The notes: generated by a model from the sequence alone, not told the origin. A stretch of 64,000 bases of DNA from Arthrobacter tumbae (GCF_016907495.1 NZ_JAFBCC010000001.1:1922001-1986000); one strand, 5' to 3'. Shown: positions 19,144-27,913, counted from the first letter of the stretch. Numbers and translations: made by a program.

Positions 19144-19228
19144 GGAGGATTCGCCTAGCGGCCTATGGCGCACGCCTGGAACGCGTGTTGGGTTCACGCC
19201 CTCGGGGGTTCAAATCCCCCATCCTCCG
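19144..19228 (+). tRNA. tRNA-Ser (anticodon GGA)
   Basis: Acceptor arms GGAGGAT and ATCCTCC pair perfectly; the anticodon stem CACGC/GCGTG encloses CTGGAAC, giving anticodon GGA. A long variable arm (about 15 nt) identifies a class II serine tRNA, and GGGGGTTCAAATCCCCC is the T arm. Discriminator base is G. CCA is not encoded. A perfect hairpin terminator follows 8 nt later. Confidence 0.97.
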
Positions 19229-19235
19229 CTTGAAT

Positions 19236-19274
19236 CGAAGCACCCCGGCCGGCAGTCGGGGTGCTTCGTTTTTT
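19236..19274 (+). terminator. intrinsic terminator of tRNA-Ser
   Basis: Perfect 12-bp stem CGAAGCACCCCG/CGGGGTGCTTCG with a 9-nt loop, directly followed by six T residues. Confidence 0.93.
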
Positions 19275-19518
19275 ACAGCGACGGTGCGCAGCGGATGGGG
19301 ACGCAACAGTCCAGGCGGCGGCCCGCTCCGAATGTCCTCGTGAACGTCGCAGGCCCACCAGCCTGCACGTGATCGTAAGCGTGCTGATTAAAGTAATCGT
19401 AAGTTAGTCTTTCAAAGCGTCACTTGGAAAGTACACACTGGAAACTGGGTTCGCCTTGTACGCCTGGTGACCTCAGCCCGTGCCCGTCCTGTTAGGAGTT
19501 GCTCTTGGACCTGCAGCG

Positions 19519-20580
19519 ATGACACCCCGACCACGGCTGAAACACGCTGTTTCCGCGCTGACTACGCCGCTCGCACCGGAAGACTTCCTCTCCCTCTTCA
19601 ACCCGGTGTTCTCCGCACGCCAGTTGCGCGGGATCGTCACCAAGGTGGTGCCGGAAACGGCTGACTCGGTGACCATCCACTTCCGTCCCGGCCGCGGGTG
19701 GAAGGCGCACCGCGCGGGGCAGTGGGCGCGCATCGGGGTTGAGCTGAACGGTGTCCGCCATTGGCGCTCCTACTCCCTGAGTACCGCTGCAGGGCAGGAT
19801 CCAGCGATCACCGTGACGGACATGGGCGCTGTGTCCGGGGAACTCGTCCGCGGAACGAAGCCCGGCGACATCCTGTTCCTCGCGCCCCCGCAGGGCAGCT
19901 TCGTTCTTCCCGACCGGCCCAGGCCCCTGCTGATGCTCACTGCGGGCAGCGGCATCACCCCGGTCATGTCGATGATCCGCACGCTTGTTCCCCGCCGCCC
20001 GGATGCGGACGTTGTCCTGATCCACTCGGCGCGGACCCCGCTGAAGAGCCTTTTCCTCGAAGAACTGCGGGAGCTTGCAGATCAGTTCCGTCAGTTCCGG
20101 GTGAAGCTGCGGTTCACCTCCGAGCAGGGGCGCATCGACTTCAGCTCGCCGGCCGCCCTTGACGAGCTCTGTGAGGATTGGCGCGAGAGGGCAGCGTACG
20201 CCTGCGGTCCCGAAGAGTTCCTCGAGAGTGCGGAATCGTTGTGGGGAAAGCAGGCGAAGCTTCCCTCCGGAAACCTGACCATCGAGCGTTTCAGCACGGC
20301 GCTGGCTGACGGAACAGGGAACGACGGCGGATTGGTCACCTTCGAGGCTTCCGACCGGGAGGTGGAGGCTGACGGAGATACTCCGCTCCTCGAGGTCGGC
20401 GAGGATGCAGGGCTGCTCATGCCGAGCGGTTGCCGCATGGGCATCTGCCACAGCTGCCTGCTCCCGCTTCGCGCGGGGCAGGTCAGGGACCTTCGCACCG
20501 ACGAAGTACACGGAGACCCCGGTCAGTTGATACAAACGTGCGTTTCGGCGGCAGCCGGACCGGTGAACCTCGATATCTGA
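19519..20580 (+). CDS. ferredoxin reductase (desaturase electron-transfer partner)
   Basis: A 353-residue flavin and iron-sulfur reductase. The FAD domain carries RSYSLST, the NAD(P)H domain LMLTAGSGITPVMSMIRTL, and the C-terminal plant-type [2Fe-2S] domain has Cys305, Cys310, Cys313 and Cys341 (CRMGICHSC...C). It should pass electrons from NAD(P)H to the desaturase encoded 12 bp downstream. Start is uncertain: ATG at 19519 is preferred; a GTG at 19480 would add 13 residues, and GGAG sits 21 nt before the ATG. Two ATCGTAAG direct repeats lie upstream. Confidence 0.9.
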   Translation: MTPRPRLKHAVSALTTPLAPEDFLSLFNPVFSARQLRGIVTKVVPETADSVTIHFRPGRGWKAHRAGQWARIGVELNGVRHWRSYSLSTAAGQDPAITVTDMGAVSGELVRGTKPGDILFLAPPQGSFVLPDRPRPLLMLTAGSGITPVMSMIRTLVPRRPDADVVLIHSARTPLKSLFLEELRELADQFRQFRVKLRFTSEQGRIDFSSPAALDELCEDWRERAAYACGPEEFLESAESLWGKQAKLPSGNLTIERFSTALADGTGNDGGLVTFEASDREVEADGDTPLLEVGEDAGLLMPSGCRMGICHSCLLPLRAGQVRDLRTDEVHGDPGQLIQTCVSAAAGPVNLDI

Positions 20581-20592
20581 AGGAGTGTAGGT

Positions 20593-21777
20593 ATGACAGA
20601 CCTCGTAGAAAAAACGTCAGAGGACACCACGCTGGAGAAGCAGGCCCCGCGCCGCCGGCCCGGAGCACTTGCGGAGACCGGCCACCCGCTGGTCCGTCCC
20701 CCGGCCGCTGCCCATCTCACCGACGAGCAGGTTGCCGAGCTGGGCCGGGAACTGGATGCCATCCGTGATGAGGTCCTCGGCCGCCGGGGCAAGCACGACG
20801 CCGACTACATCCGCCGTGTCGTCAAGGCCCAGCGCGCGCTGGAGTTTGGTGGACGGGCAGCGCTGCTGTTCAGCAGGAACAAGGCGGCCTGGGTTGCAGG
20901 CACGACGATGCTGAGCTTCGCCAAGATTCTGGAAAACATGGAGCTGGGCCACAATATCCTCCACGGCCAGTGGGACTGGATGCGGGATCCGGACATCCAC
21001 TCCACCACGTGGGAGTGGGACTTCGTCACCCCGGCACGCTCCTGGCAGCACACCCACAACGATCTCCACCACCGCTGGACCAACGTGGTGGGCAAGGACC
21101 GCGATGTCGGCTACAACCTGCTGCGGATGGACGATGACCAGCCCTGGAAGCCCTTCAACCTGGGCAACCCCCTGTACAACGCCATCCTGGCACCGGTCTT
21201 CGAATGGGGGATCGCCCTCTATGATCTGGAGATCCCGGAGTACAAGGAAGGGCTCAAGTCCAAGGAGGCCATGCGCAAGGACCTCCGGGCGCTCGGGCTG
21301 AAGGCGGCCAAGCAGTTCGGCAAGGATTATGCTGCGACACCGGCGGTGGCCATGCTCACCGGTTCCGGAAAGCAGGCGCTGGTCGGGACGCTGACCGCGA
21401 ATGCCGTGCGTAATGTGTGGGCACACGCAGTCATCTTCTGCGGACACTTTCCCACGGGCGCTGACACCTTCACGGAAGAAATGGTCGACGGCGAAACCCG
21501 CGGCGACTGGTACGTGCGCCAGATGATCGGGTCGGCAAATATCTCCGGCTCCAAGTTCATGCACCTGATGACGGGCAACCTGTCCCACCAGGTCGAGCAC
21601 CACCTGTTCCCGGACCTGCCGTCCAACCGTTACCACGAGGTCGCGCCGAAGATCCGGGAGATTTGCGCCCGCTACAACCTGCCGTACACCACCGGGCCGC
21701 TGCTCAAGCAGGTCGGTTCCGCCTGGGCGAAGGTGTTCCGGCTGGCACTCCCGGACCGGGCGCCCAAGACCAGCTAG
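20593..21777 (+). CDS. membrane fatty acid desaturase
   Basis: A 394-residue di-iron acyl desaturase with all three histidine boxes: H120NILH, H153THNDLHH and H332QVEHH. Hydrophobic helices are weak and short compared with typical FADS proteins, but the histidine pattern is complete. It would introduce a double bond in acyl lipids, adjusting membrane fluidity. It is 12 bp after the reductase gene, preceded by AAGGAG, so the two form an operon and an electron-transfer pair. The first about 60 residues are hydrophilic and variable. Confidence 0.92.
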   Translation: MTDLVEKTSEDTTLEKQAPRRRPGALAETGHPLVRPPAAAHLTDEQVAELGRELDAIRDEVLGRRGKHDADYIRRVVKAQRALEFGGRAALLFSRNKAAWVAGTTMLSFAKILENMELGHNILHGQWDWMRDPDIHSTTWEWDFVTPARSWQHTHNDLHHRWTNVVGKDRDVGYNLLRMDDDQPWKPFNLGNPLYNAILAPVFEWGIALYDLEIPEYKEGLKSKEAMRKDLRALGLKAAKQFGKDYAATPAVAMLTGSGKQALVGTLTANAVRNVWAHAVIFCGHFPTGADTFTEEMVDGETRGDWYVRQMIGSANISGSKFMHLMTGNLSHQVEHHLFPDLPSNRYHEVAPKIREICARYNLPYTTGPLLKQVGSAWAKVFRLALPDRAPKTS

Positions 21778-21792
21778 GAGACGCGGCGTACG

Positions 21793-22710
21793 TCAGTCGC
21801 CGGCAGGCGGGGGCTCCTGCACCCGCCTGATCCGGCGCAGTGCCGCCTGCTCGGTGGGGCTCTGGCTGCCGAGGCCGAGCTTCATCACCCCGAGCACCAG
21901 CAGGACCGCCGGCTTCACGGGCAGCCGCACCGGTCCGATATGCGGCAGCGATAGCCCGAGGAGCTCGCGCTGCCGGGGTGTCAGGGTGGCCACTGCCCCG
22001 GCGAACAGCACCCGGTACCCGAGGCGCTGTGACCGCGGAAGCGGGGGGCGCCGGATGTAGGCCAGCGCGTCCTGGACCTGTTCGCTGGAAGTCAGTTCGT
22101 CGTCGTACGCGGCAAGCTGCTCGCGCAGCTCCCCGGCGCTTCGCGGCGGGTCCGTCACACCCATCAATTCACCGGCGACCGCCCACTGCCTGACGTACTC
22201 GTCCGCCCCGCCGGGAAACCCGAGCCCATACTGCTGGTGCGCGCTGAGGAAGGCGTCGGCGAAGGCCAGGTGCACCCAGCGGAGCAGGTGGGGATCGTTG
22301 GCGCTGTAGTCCTGTTCGACGCCGTTCGCGTCCACATATGTGCCGGTCACCTTCTCATGCAGGCGGCGTACCCACGCGGAGGCGCCGCGCGCGGCGTCCG
22401 TGGACCCGTACGTCACGGTGAAGATCCAGCGGATGGTGTTGGCCAGCCTGCCCAGCGGGTCTTCGCGGAAGTCCGAGTGGGCATACACTCCCGCCATGGC
22501 TCCGGGATGCAACGCCTGCAGCAGGAGGGCACGAATGCCGCCCACCGTCGGGGTCATTGAACTGTGGACAGCCCAGACGGCTGAGCCGGGAGCGAAGTAG
22601 CCGGCGTCGTCGCCGTCAGCCAGTTCCTCAGTCCAGGCAGGCGGTTGCGCGCCGGTGCCCGTGAAAGTGTTCTTGAGCTCGACGCGGAGGCGGGTAAAGG
22701 GTGACGCCAT
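21793..22710 (-). CDS. MpaB-like oxygenase (DUF2236)
   Basis: A 305-residue protein of the DUF2236 / latex-clearing-protein-like MpaB family. Diagnostic segments: HPGAMAGVYAHSDFREDPLGRLANTIRWIFTVTYG and the conserved LLRWVHLAFADAFLSAHQQYG. Members coordinate haem via conserved His; the physiological substrate here is unknown. I use the ATG at 22710; a TTG 21 nt upstream would overlap the region shared with the divergent glutathione peroxidase gene. Converges on the desaturase gene (15 bp gap). Confidence 0.82.
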   Translation of the reverse strand: MASPFTRLRVELKNTFTGTGAQPPAWTEELADGDDAGYFAPGSAVWAVHSSMTPTVGGIRALLLQALHPGAMAGVYAHSDFREDPLGRLANTIRWIFTVTYGSTDAARGASAWVRRLHEKVTGTYVDANGVEQDYSANDPHLLRWVHLAFADAFLSAHQQYGLGFPGGADEYVRQWAVAGELMGVTDPPRSAGELREQLAAYDDELTSSEQVQDALAYIRRPPLPRSQRLGYRVLFAGAVATLTPRQRELLGLSLPHIGPVRLPVKPAVLLVLGVMKLGLGSQSPTEQAALRRIRRVQEPPPAGD

Positions 22711-22818
22711 GGCACCAGTATGCAGGGTCAACCCGTGAGTCCCATCCAGGAAAGCTTTGCTGACGAACCGCCTTCAGCGACAATGCAAGCCGAATACCGT
22801 TTCCTTCAAGGAGTACCA

Positions 22819-23313
22819 GTGTCCCCGCAGAACCTTCACGACATCCCGCTGACCATGATCGACGGGACTGAGCGCAGCTTCGGGGATTTCAGGGGCAAGA
22901 CGGTCCTGGTGGTGAACGTCGCGTCGCAGTGCGGCTTCACCCCGCAGTACGCCGGCCTTGAGGAGCTTTACCGGAAGTACGCGGACCAGGGGTTGGTGGT
23001 GCTGGGCGTACCGAGCAACCAGTTCATGGGCCAGGAGCCGGGAACTGAAGCGGACATCCAGGCCTTCTGCTCGATGAACTTCGGAGTGACCTTTCCCCTG
23101 ACCACCAAGACGGACGTCCGGGGCCGGAACCAGCACCCGCTCTATGCAGAGCTGACCCGGTTCAGGACGGGAGCGCTGCCCGGTCTGGTGAAGTGGAACT
23201 TCGAGAAATTCCTGGTGAACGACGCCGGCACTGTGGTTGCGCGGTTCGCTCCCACTGTGGCGCCGGACTCCGAGGAGATCGTGGCAGCCATCGAGCAGGC
23301 GCTCAAGGGCTAG
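22819..23313 (+). CDS. glutathione peroxidase family protein (thiol peroxidase)
   Basis: A 164-residue peroxidase of the GPx fold, probably thioredoxin-dependent in this group. The redox Cys38 lies in NVASQCGFTPQY (Cys, not selenocysteine); GLVVLGVPSNQFMGQEPG and VKWNFEKFLV are the other family motifs with conserved Gln and Trp. The GTG at 22819 is chosen because AAGGAG stands six bases before it and gives the usual family length; the open frame extends 33 codons further upstream without similarity. Its stop codon shares the tetranucleotide CTAG with the stop of the convergent HAD gene. Confidence 0.93.
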   Translation: MSPQNLHDIPLTMIDGTERSFGDFRGKTVLVVNVASQCGFTPQYAGLEELYRKYADQGLVVLGVPSNQFMGQEPGTEADIQAFCSMNFGVTFPLTTKTDVRGRNQHPLYAELTRFRTGALPGLVKWNFEKFLVNDAGTVVARFAPTVAPDSEEIVAAIEQALKG

Positions 23314-24200
23314 ACGGGGGAGACCGCCGTTTCGGCGCAGCGCAGCAGGAAGGCGGCACCGGCGTCGTCATTGGTCAGCTCACCCTCGGTGAGGACCGGG
23401 TAGGGCTTTTCCGGAACGCCGTCGGCGGGCCGGACATCGACGTGGGCAACGCTGTAGCCGTGCTCGTGGAGGTAATCGGCCATGGCGTAGTCAGTGCGTG
23501 AGTCGCCCACGGTCCGCCAGGAGTGTGGGATGTCGCCGTCGATCAGGCGCAGGGCACGCTCGGCGCCCAGGTCCTTGCCGACGCGCACGGACTCGATGTC
23601 CGTGGAGATGATGGTGGGGTCAACCCGGTAGTCGACGCTGTCATCGCTGTCCGGCAGGTGGTGCGCAAGCCGGCAGACGCCCATGTCGAAGTGCTGCATG
23701 ATCTCCAGGACGGCGGCGTCGAACGGGCCCTGCCGGTCGAGGTAGTCCTCGTTGCCCACGTCGAGGCGCTGCTCGATCGACACCATGGCGCGCTTGGTCT
23801 CGTCGAAGAACATATGGTCGGCGAACTGTTCCTCCACCAGCCGACGCACCTCGTCGCCGAACTCCTGCGGCAGCGCGAGGGTCTCATCGACCTGCACTTC
23901 AGTGGCGCCGTCGGAGGTGAAACTGAACCAGGTCGCGCCCTTCTCACAGATGGCGTGGAACGTGATTCCGGCAGGAATTCCGGCGGCCAGCATGGGCTTC
24001 AGCACCTCTTCGCGGATGAACTCATCCGATCGGCCGGTATTGAAGATCACCGGCCATCCCGCTCCTGCCAGCGCAATGAGCGCATCAATGATCTCCGGGC
24101 GCACGGTCCGCGAAACGGGGCTGGCAACCGGCCCGTCGACGTCGAGCAGCAGGCCGACGGGAGCGGGCACGGTTGTGGAGGAGGACACCGAAGAAGTCAC
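23310..24200 (-). CDS. HAD-family hydrolase
   Basis: A 296-residue haloacid dehalogenase-type phosphatase: motif I is LLLDVDGP near the N-terminus, the Thr motif is VIFNTGRSDEF, and GDSRTDYAMADYLHEHG is the acidic motif near the C-terminus. The inserted cap (about residues 70-200) resembles Cof-type caps. Start is inferred: GTG at 24200 lies six bases after GATACT (24207-24212), matching the leaderless pattern elsewhere; a more distal GTG at 24278 remains possible. Substrate unknown. Confidence 0.8.
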   Translation of the reverse strand: MTSSVSSSTTVPAPVGLLLDVDGPVASPVSRTVRPEIIDALIALAGAGWPVIFNTGRSDEFIREEVLKPMLAAGIPAGITFHAICEKGATWFSFTSDGATEVQVDETLALPQEFGDEVRRLVEEQFADHMFFDETKRAMVSIEQRLDVGNEDYLDRQGPFDAAVLEIMQHFDMGVCRLAHHLPDSDDSVDYRVDPTIISTDIESVRVGKDLGAERALRLIDGDIPHSWRTVGDSRTDYAMADYLHEHGYSVAHVDVRPADGVPEKPYPVLTEGELTNDDAGAAFLLRCAETAVSPV

Positions 24201-24206
24201 CGCCCC

Positions 24207-24212
24207 AGTATC
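24207..24212 (-). promoter_or_regulatory. -10 element deciding HAD start
   Basis: GATACT on the minus strand, six bases upstream of the GTG at 24200. Confidence 0.35.
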
Positions 24213-24319
24213 CGCGGTTCGGGCTGCCGCGGCGAAATCGGTGACGTGCAGGGTTTCCCCAAGGTTCGGCAATAACACTTAATCCCTGCAGCATCCAAGG
24301 CACGATATAGAGGCGAGTA

Positions 24320-24946
24320 ATGGCGATTGAAAATATCGCGCTGGCCGAGCAGGATGCGGCTGACCTGATGCCTGGGGAGGCAGCCGACCGTCCCATCGGA
24401 CTTACGCGACGAGTGTTTGGCATTTTGATAGGCACCGGTGCACTGGGCACCGCAGCGGGTTGGGGAATCGTCTCCGCCGCCGGTGGCACCGAGGAGGTTC
24501 CGACGTCGTTCGGGACAGTTCGGATTGCAGCCGCAGAGCGGCAGGCCCGCATGGTTGGCGCGGTCGGTGGCCACGCCGGCAGCGCAGGCCACGGGGCCGC
24601 TCCGCCGGGAGCCTCGGCGCAACCGTTCAACCACACCTGGGGCGAACACCTGGCAGTGAAGCTGGATGTACGCAACACCTCCGAGCGCAACGTGCTCTTC
24701 GCGCCCGGGCAGCTGCGCCTCCTCGTGGCGAAGACGACGACGGTGACAAACCGTGGCGCCGACGTCGCCAAGATCCTGCTGACAGCCGGCTCCCACCGCA
24801 GCCTGTGGGTCAGTTTCCTGGTTCCGAGCGGCGCATCCGGGCTCGCTGCACAGTTCACCGATCCCTGGGGCAGCCCGGCGCCGTTGGCGTTGGCGCTTCC
24901 CCGGATATCCCTTCGACCAGGTTCACTGGAGGATTACCATGGCTGA
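24320..24946 (+). CDS. Tat-type secreted/anchored protein of multicopper oxidase cluster
   Basis: A 208-residue protein of no family I can name. After 28 residues comes TRRVFGILIG, a twin-arginine motif, followed by a hydrophobic stretch, so it is probably exported by Tat or anchored by this helix. A His/Gly-rich piece (GGHAGSAGHGAAPPG) precedes a beta-rich domain (LAVKLDVRNTSERNVLFAPGQLRLLV...LWVSFLVP) resembling Ig-like DUF4352-type domains. It overlaps the first multicopper oxidase gene by 8 bp, so it is likely a partner of that enzyme. Not a cupredoxin by visible ligands. Confidence 0.7.
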   Translation: MAIENIALAEQDAADLMPGEAADRPIGLTRRVFGILIGTGALGTAAGWGIVSAAGGTEEVPTSFGTVRIAAAERQARMVGAVGGHAGSAGHGAAPPGASAQPFNHTWGEHLAVKLDVRNTSERNVLFAPGQLRLLVAKTTTVTNRGADVAKILLTAGSHRSLWVSFLVPSGASGLAAQFTDPWGSPAPLALALPRISLRPGSLEDYHG

Positions 24947-26327
24947 GCAGCTCCCTCCCGAAATACTGGCCCGTGGGGACCTTCTCAAGCTGGGCGCGGC
25001 GGCTGGGCTGGGCTTCGCGGCACTGCCGCTGGTGCAACCCTCAGCTTCCCGGCAGCGCGTTGCACGGACACCTATTCCGTTGGCGCTCGCTCCGCAGCGA
25101 GGGGTACTGGACCTCTACATCAACGAGGGCTACCTGAAGATGGTGGACGACACACTTGTCTACCACCGCGGCTTCGGCAGCCGGCCGACCGACGTTGACG
25201 ACCCGAGCCCAAGCCTTACCATGGACCCGACGGTGATCACCCTTGCGGGTGATGTGGTTCCCAGCCGCAGCTACCCGCTTGGAGCGGCGCTGCCACCCAA
25301 AGGAACGCCGGCGCCGCTGCGGGCGGACGCGGCCAATCCAGGCCAGTTTTTCATCCGCCGCAACTACTGGGCGAGCTATTTTCCCCAGCGGACCATCATC
25401 GCCGAGTTGGGGAGCACCGTCCGTCTTCGCGTCCAGAACCGGTTGGGCAAACCGCACACCCTCACCTTCTTTGGTGCGGGTGCAGCCGGTGCCGACATCA
25501 CTACCGGGCCCGTTGCACCCGACTCCGTCGCAGTCCTCGAGTTCCCCTGTCCGCCACCGGGAACCTACATCTTCGCCGACCCGACCAACGCGCCGGTCGA
25601 ACGGGTTCTGGGCCTGTTCGGGGTGCTGGTGGTCATGGACCCGGAGCACCAGTGGGATATTGCGGAGGACCGTGCAACGTTCGAGCGGCAATGGGTGTGG
25701 ATCTCCCATGCGGTGGAGCCCCGATGGGCGTCCATGGAGGCCGCGGGTCAGACCGTGAATCCGGCCCAGAACCGGGCGGTGCCGCGGTACTTCACGCTCA
25801 ACGGCCGCAGCGGGTTTGAATCCCTGGGCATCACGTTCGACGACGCCACGAACCTCGCTACGGAGGAGGAGACCCTGATCTCGGGGTACCCGCGGCAACT
25901 GGACGTACGCCAGTTCGGTGAGGGGACCGAGGCCGGTACTCTCCGCGGCGGCCAGCTCGTCCGGCTGATCAACCCCGGGATCGTCTTCCACCAGATGCAT
26001 TTCCACGGGAACCACGTCTGGACAGTTCGCCGAAACGGCGTGGACTGGCCGCGGCATGAGGGATTCGTCGACCCCGACGGCCACGTGGTCCTCCAGCAGT
26101 GGGAGGACGTCGTCGAGCTTGAACCGATGGACCGCAAGGACATCATCATTCCGATCAAACGGCCGCCGGACGCCATTGATCCGGTGTGGTTCGCGCGCAC
26201 CGGCGACTGGGTCTACCCCATGCACTGCCACGCCGAGCCGTCCCAGACCGCCGCCGGCGGAATGTATCCCGGCGGACTTGTTGCCCACTGGACCCTCAAG
26301 GGTCCGATCCCAGGAGCCACCCCGTGA
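24939..26327 (+). CDS. multicopper oxidase-like protein 1 (C-terminal copper half)
   Basis: A 462-residue cupredoxin-domain protein. The N-terminus ARGDLLKLGAAAGLG looks like a Tat signal in which the second Arg has become Gly. In the first domain the expected HxHG is only PHTLTF and the second motif reads FADPTNAP, so those copper ligands are absent. The last domain is intact for type 3 ligands: H351-Q-M-H354-F-H356 and H429-C-H431, with SQTAAGGM442 following; the usual T1 His after HCH is replaced by Ser. It overlaps both neighbours (8 bp and 4 bp). Alone it cannot build a full trinuclear centre. Confidence 0.85.
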   Translation: MAEQLPPEILARGDLLKLGAAAGLGFAALPLVQPSASRQRVARTPIPLALAPQRGVLDLYINEGYLKMVDDTLVYHRGFGSRPTDVDDPSPSLTMDPTVITLAGDVVPSRSYPLGAALPPKGTPAPLRADAANPGQFFIRRNYWASYFPQRTIIAELGSTVRLRVQNRLGKPHTLTFFGAGAAGADITTGPVAPDSVAVLEFPCPPPGTYIFADPTNAPVERVLGLFGVLVVMDPEHQWDIAEDRATFERQWVWISHAVEPRWASMEAAGQTVNPAQNRAVPRYFTLNGRSGFESLGITFDDATNLATEEETLISGYPRQLDVRQFGEGTEAGTLRGGQLVRLINPGIVFHQMHFHGNHVWTVRRNGVDWPRHEGFVDPDGHVVLQQWEDVVELEPMDRKDIIIPIKRPPDAIDPVWFARTGDWVYPMHCHAEPSQTAAGGMYPGGLVAHWTLKGPIPGATP

Positions 26328-27913
26328 GTATTTTCAGCCGCAAACGAAGTGAGGGAAGCCCCAGTCGCCGATCAATCCGCGCAATCGAGAGAGCGCAGGA
26401 ACTCGCTGATCGCCGTCGTCGGGAAGAGGTACGACGGCGTGAGGCGGCAGAGCGCCGCAAGCGGGAGGAAGAGCGACGACGGGAGGCAGCGGCGGAGCGC
26501 CGCAGGCGGGAGGAGGAACGCCGGCGGGCGGCGGCGGCGAAGCGCCGGCCGAAGCCGACCCGAAAGCCAACCGCAACCGCGACGCCGAGCGCGTCACCTA
26601 AACCAAGCGCGACGCCGTCGTCGTCAGCAAGCGCGACCGCAACGTCTGTCGCCACTCCCACCGCCTCCGCAACCGCGAGCGCCACCCCCAGCGCCACGGC
26701 TACCGAATCCGTCGCGCCTTCCGCCACAGCAGATCCGACGGTCACAGCGGAACCATCGGTCACGGCGGAACCCACGGAACAGCCGGACCCGGTGGGAGGG
26801 GCGGAACCGGTGCTGCATCACCGCTTCCAGAGCCAGGTGGACTTCAGCTCGGACCAGCTGGAGGTGGAGAACCCGGTCACGGAGTTTCCGCAAACCCCTG
26901 CCGTCGCGGTCGAGTTCGACTTCCACAGCCGCGACCTCGTCCTGGACGACGGCGCGGAATTCGAGATGTGGAGCTTCGAGGACGAACAGTACGAGCGCGG
27001 TTTCCCGGGACCCACCCTTCGGGTCCAGGAGGGGAAGGTCTTCCACGCCACCGTGCATCCGAGCAAGGGACCGCACACGATCCACTGGCACGGCATGGAG
27101 CCTGACCCCCGGAATGACGGCGTGGGGCACACATCGTTCGAGGTTGACGGACGGTACACGTACCAGATGCAGCCTGAAGCGGGACGGCCCGGCGACCCGA
27201 ACTACGGGGCAGCGGGAACGTACTTCTACCACTGCCACGTCAACACCCCGCTGCACGTCCAGATGGGGATGTTCGGGCCGCTGGTCATCGACCCTGTAGT
27301 GCATCCTGACTACCCGGTCAGTCCGGGCGCCCGCCGCGCCTTCGTGGACGGGCCGGAGTATGACATCGACACCGAGGCGCTCTTCGCTCCCTACTGCGTG
27401 GACCCGCGCTGGCATGAGATGAACCACGCCGATGGCTTGTCCGGTGAAGACGCCGGCCTCAACCGATTTGAGCCTGAGCATTTCTACCTGTTGGGCGGGG
27501 AACTGGCACGGCGTCCGGCGGGTAGGGAGCGCGTGTGGAGCCTGTCTGGCCTGCGTGCCAATGTGGTCGGCGGCCCGAAGAAGCCGACGCTGCTGAGGAC
27601 AGTGAATGCCAACTACCTGCCCAACATGGTGACCTTCACCGACGCCGCGGGAGTTGAAGCGCCCATTGCCGAGTTGATCTCCCACGATGGGCGCCCGTTC
27701 CGGGATACCTCGGTGCCAGGCCTCCCCTCACCTCCCTGCAGGGACGCGGAGTATCCACTGATCACCAGCAGGCTCGCCTACGGGGCCGCTGAGCGCTACG
27801 ACATGCTGCTGCTTCCGCCGGCACCAGGCCGGTACTACCTGCGCGTCGACTGGGAAGACTGGATCACAGGCGCGGTTGTCGGATCGCGCACCATCCCGAT
27901 TGACGCGACCTGA
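26324..27913 (+). CDS. multicopper oxidase-like protein 2 (N-terminal copper half)
   Basis: A 529-residue protein starting at GTG 26324, overlapping the previous stop (GTGA). Residues about 15-85 are an Arg/Glu/Ala helix likely to form a coiled coil or charged rod; about 85-160 are a Thr/Ser/Ala/Pro-rich linker. The cupredoxin part has H254-W-H256-G and H303-C-H305-VNTPLH311-VQM314GM316, but the C-terminal domain (PGRYYLRVDWEDW) lacks histidine motifs. No signal peptide is present. The ligands it has are those missing in the preceding gene, so the two may assemble into one enzyme. Substrate unknown. Confidence 0.82.
   Translation: MSIFSRKRSEGSPSRRSIRAIERAQELADRRRREEVRRREAAERRKREEERRREAAAERRRREEERRRAAAAKRRPKPTRKPTATATPSASPKPSATPSSSASATATSVATPTASATASATPSATATESVAPSATADPTVTAEPSVTAEPTEQPDPVGGAEPVLHHRFQSQVDFSSDQLEVENPVTEFPQTPAVAVEFDFHSRDLVLDDGAEFEMWSFEDEQYERGFPGPTLRVQEGKVFHATVHPSKGPHTIHWHGMEPDPRNDGVGHTSFEVDGRYTYQMQPEAGRPGDPNYGAAGTYFYHCHVNTPLHVQMGMFGPLVIDPVVHPDYPVSPGARRAFVDGPEYDIDTEALFAPYCVDPRWHEMNHADGLSGEDAGLNRFEPEHFYLLGGELARRPAGRERVWSLSGLRANVVGGPKKPTLLRTVNANYLPNMVTFTDAAGVEAPIAELISHDGRPFRDTSVPGLPSPPCRDAEYPLITSRLAYGAAERYDMLLLPPAPGRYYLRVDWEDWITGAVVGSRTIPIDAT

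Noticed and set aside
19144..19228. tRNA-Ser as an integration site for a mobile element
   Set aside because: No integrase gene or repeated 3' tRNA fragment was seen nearby; the terminator follows directly.
25041..26288. Long minus-strand frame opposite the first multicopper oxidase
   Set aside because: Antisense to a gene with clear motifs; no recognisable domain.
26324..26810. Possible tandem DNA repeat in the Arg/Glu and Thr/Ser/Ala rich region
   Set aside because: The repeats are irregular at the DNA level and are explained by low-complexity coding sequence.
26624..27685. Minus-strand frame opposite the second multicopper oxidase
   Set aside because: Shadow of the low-complexity and cupredoxin region; no motif.
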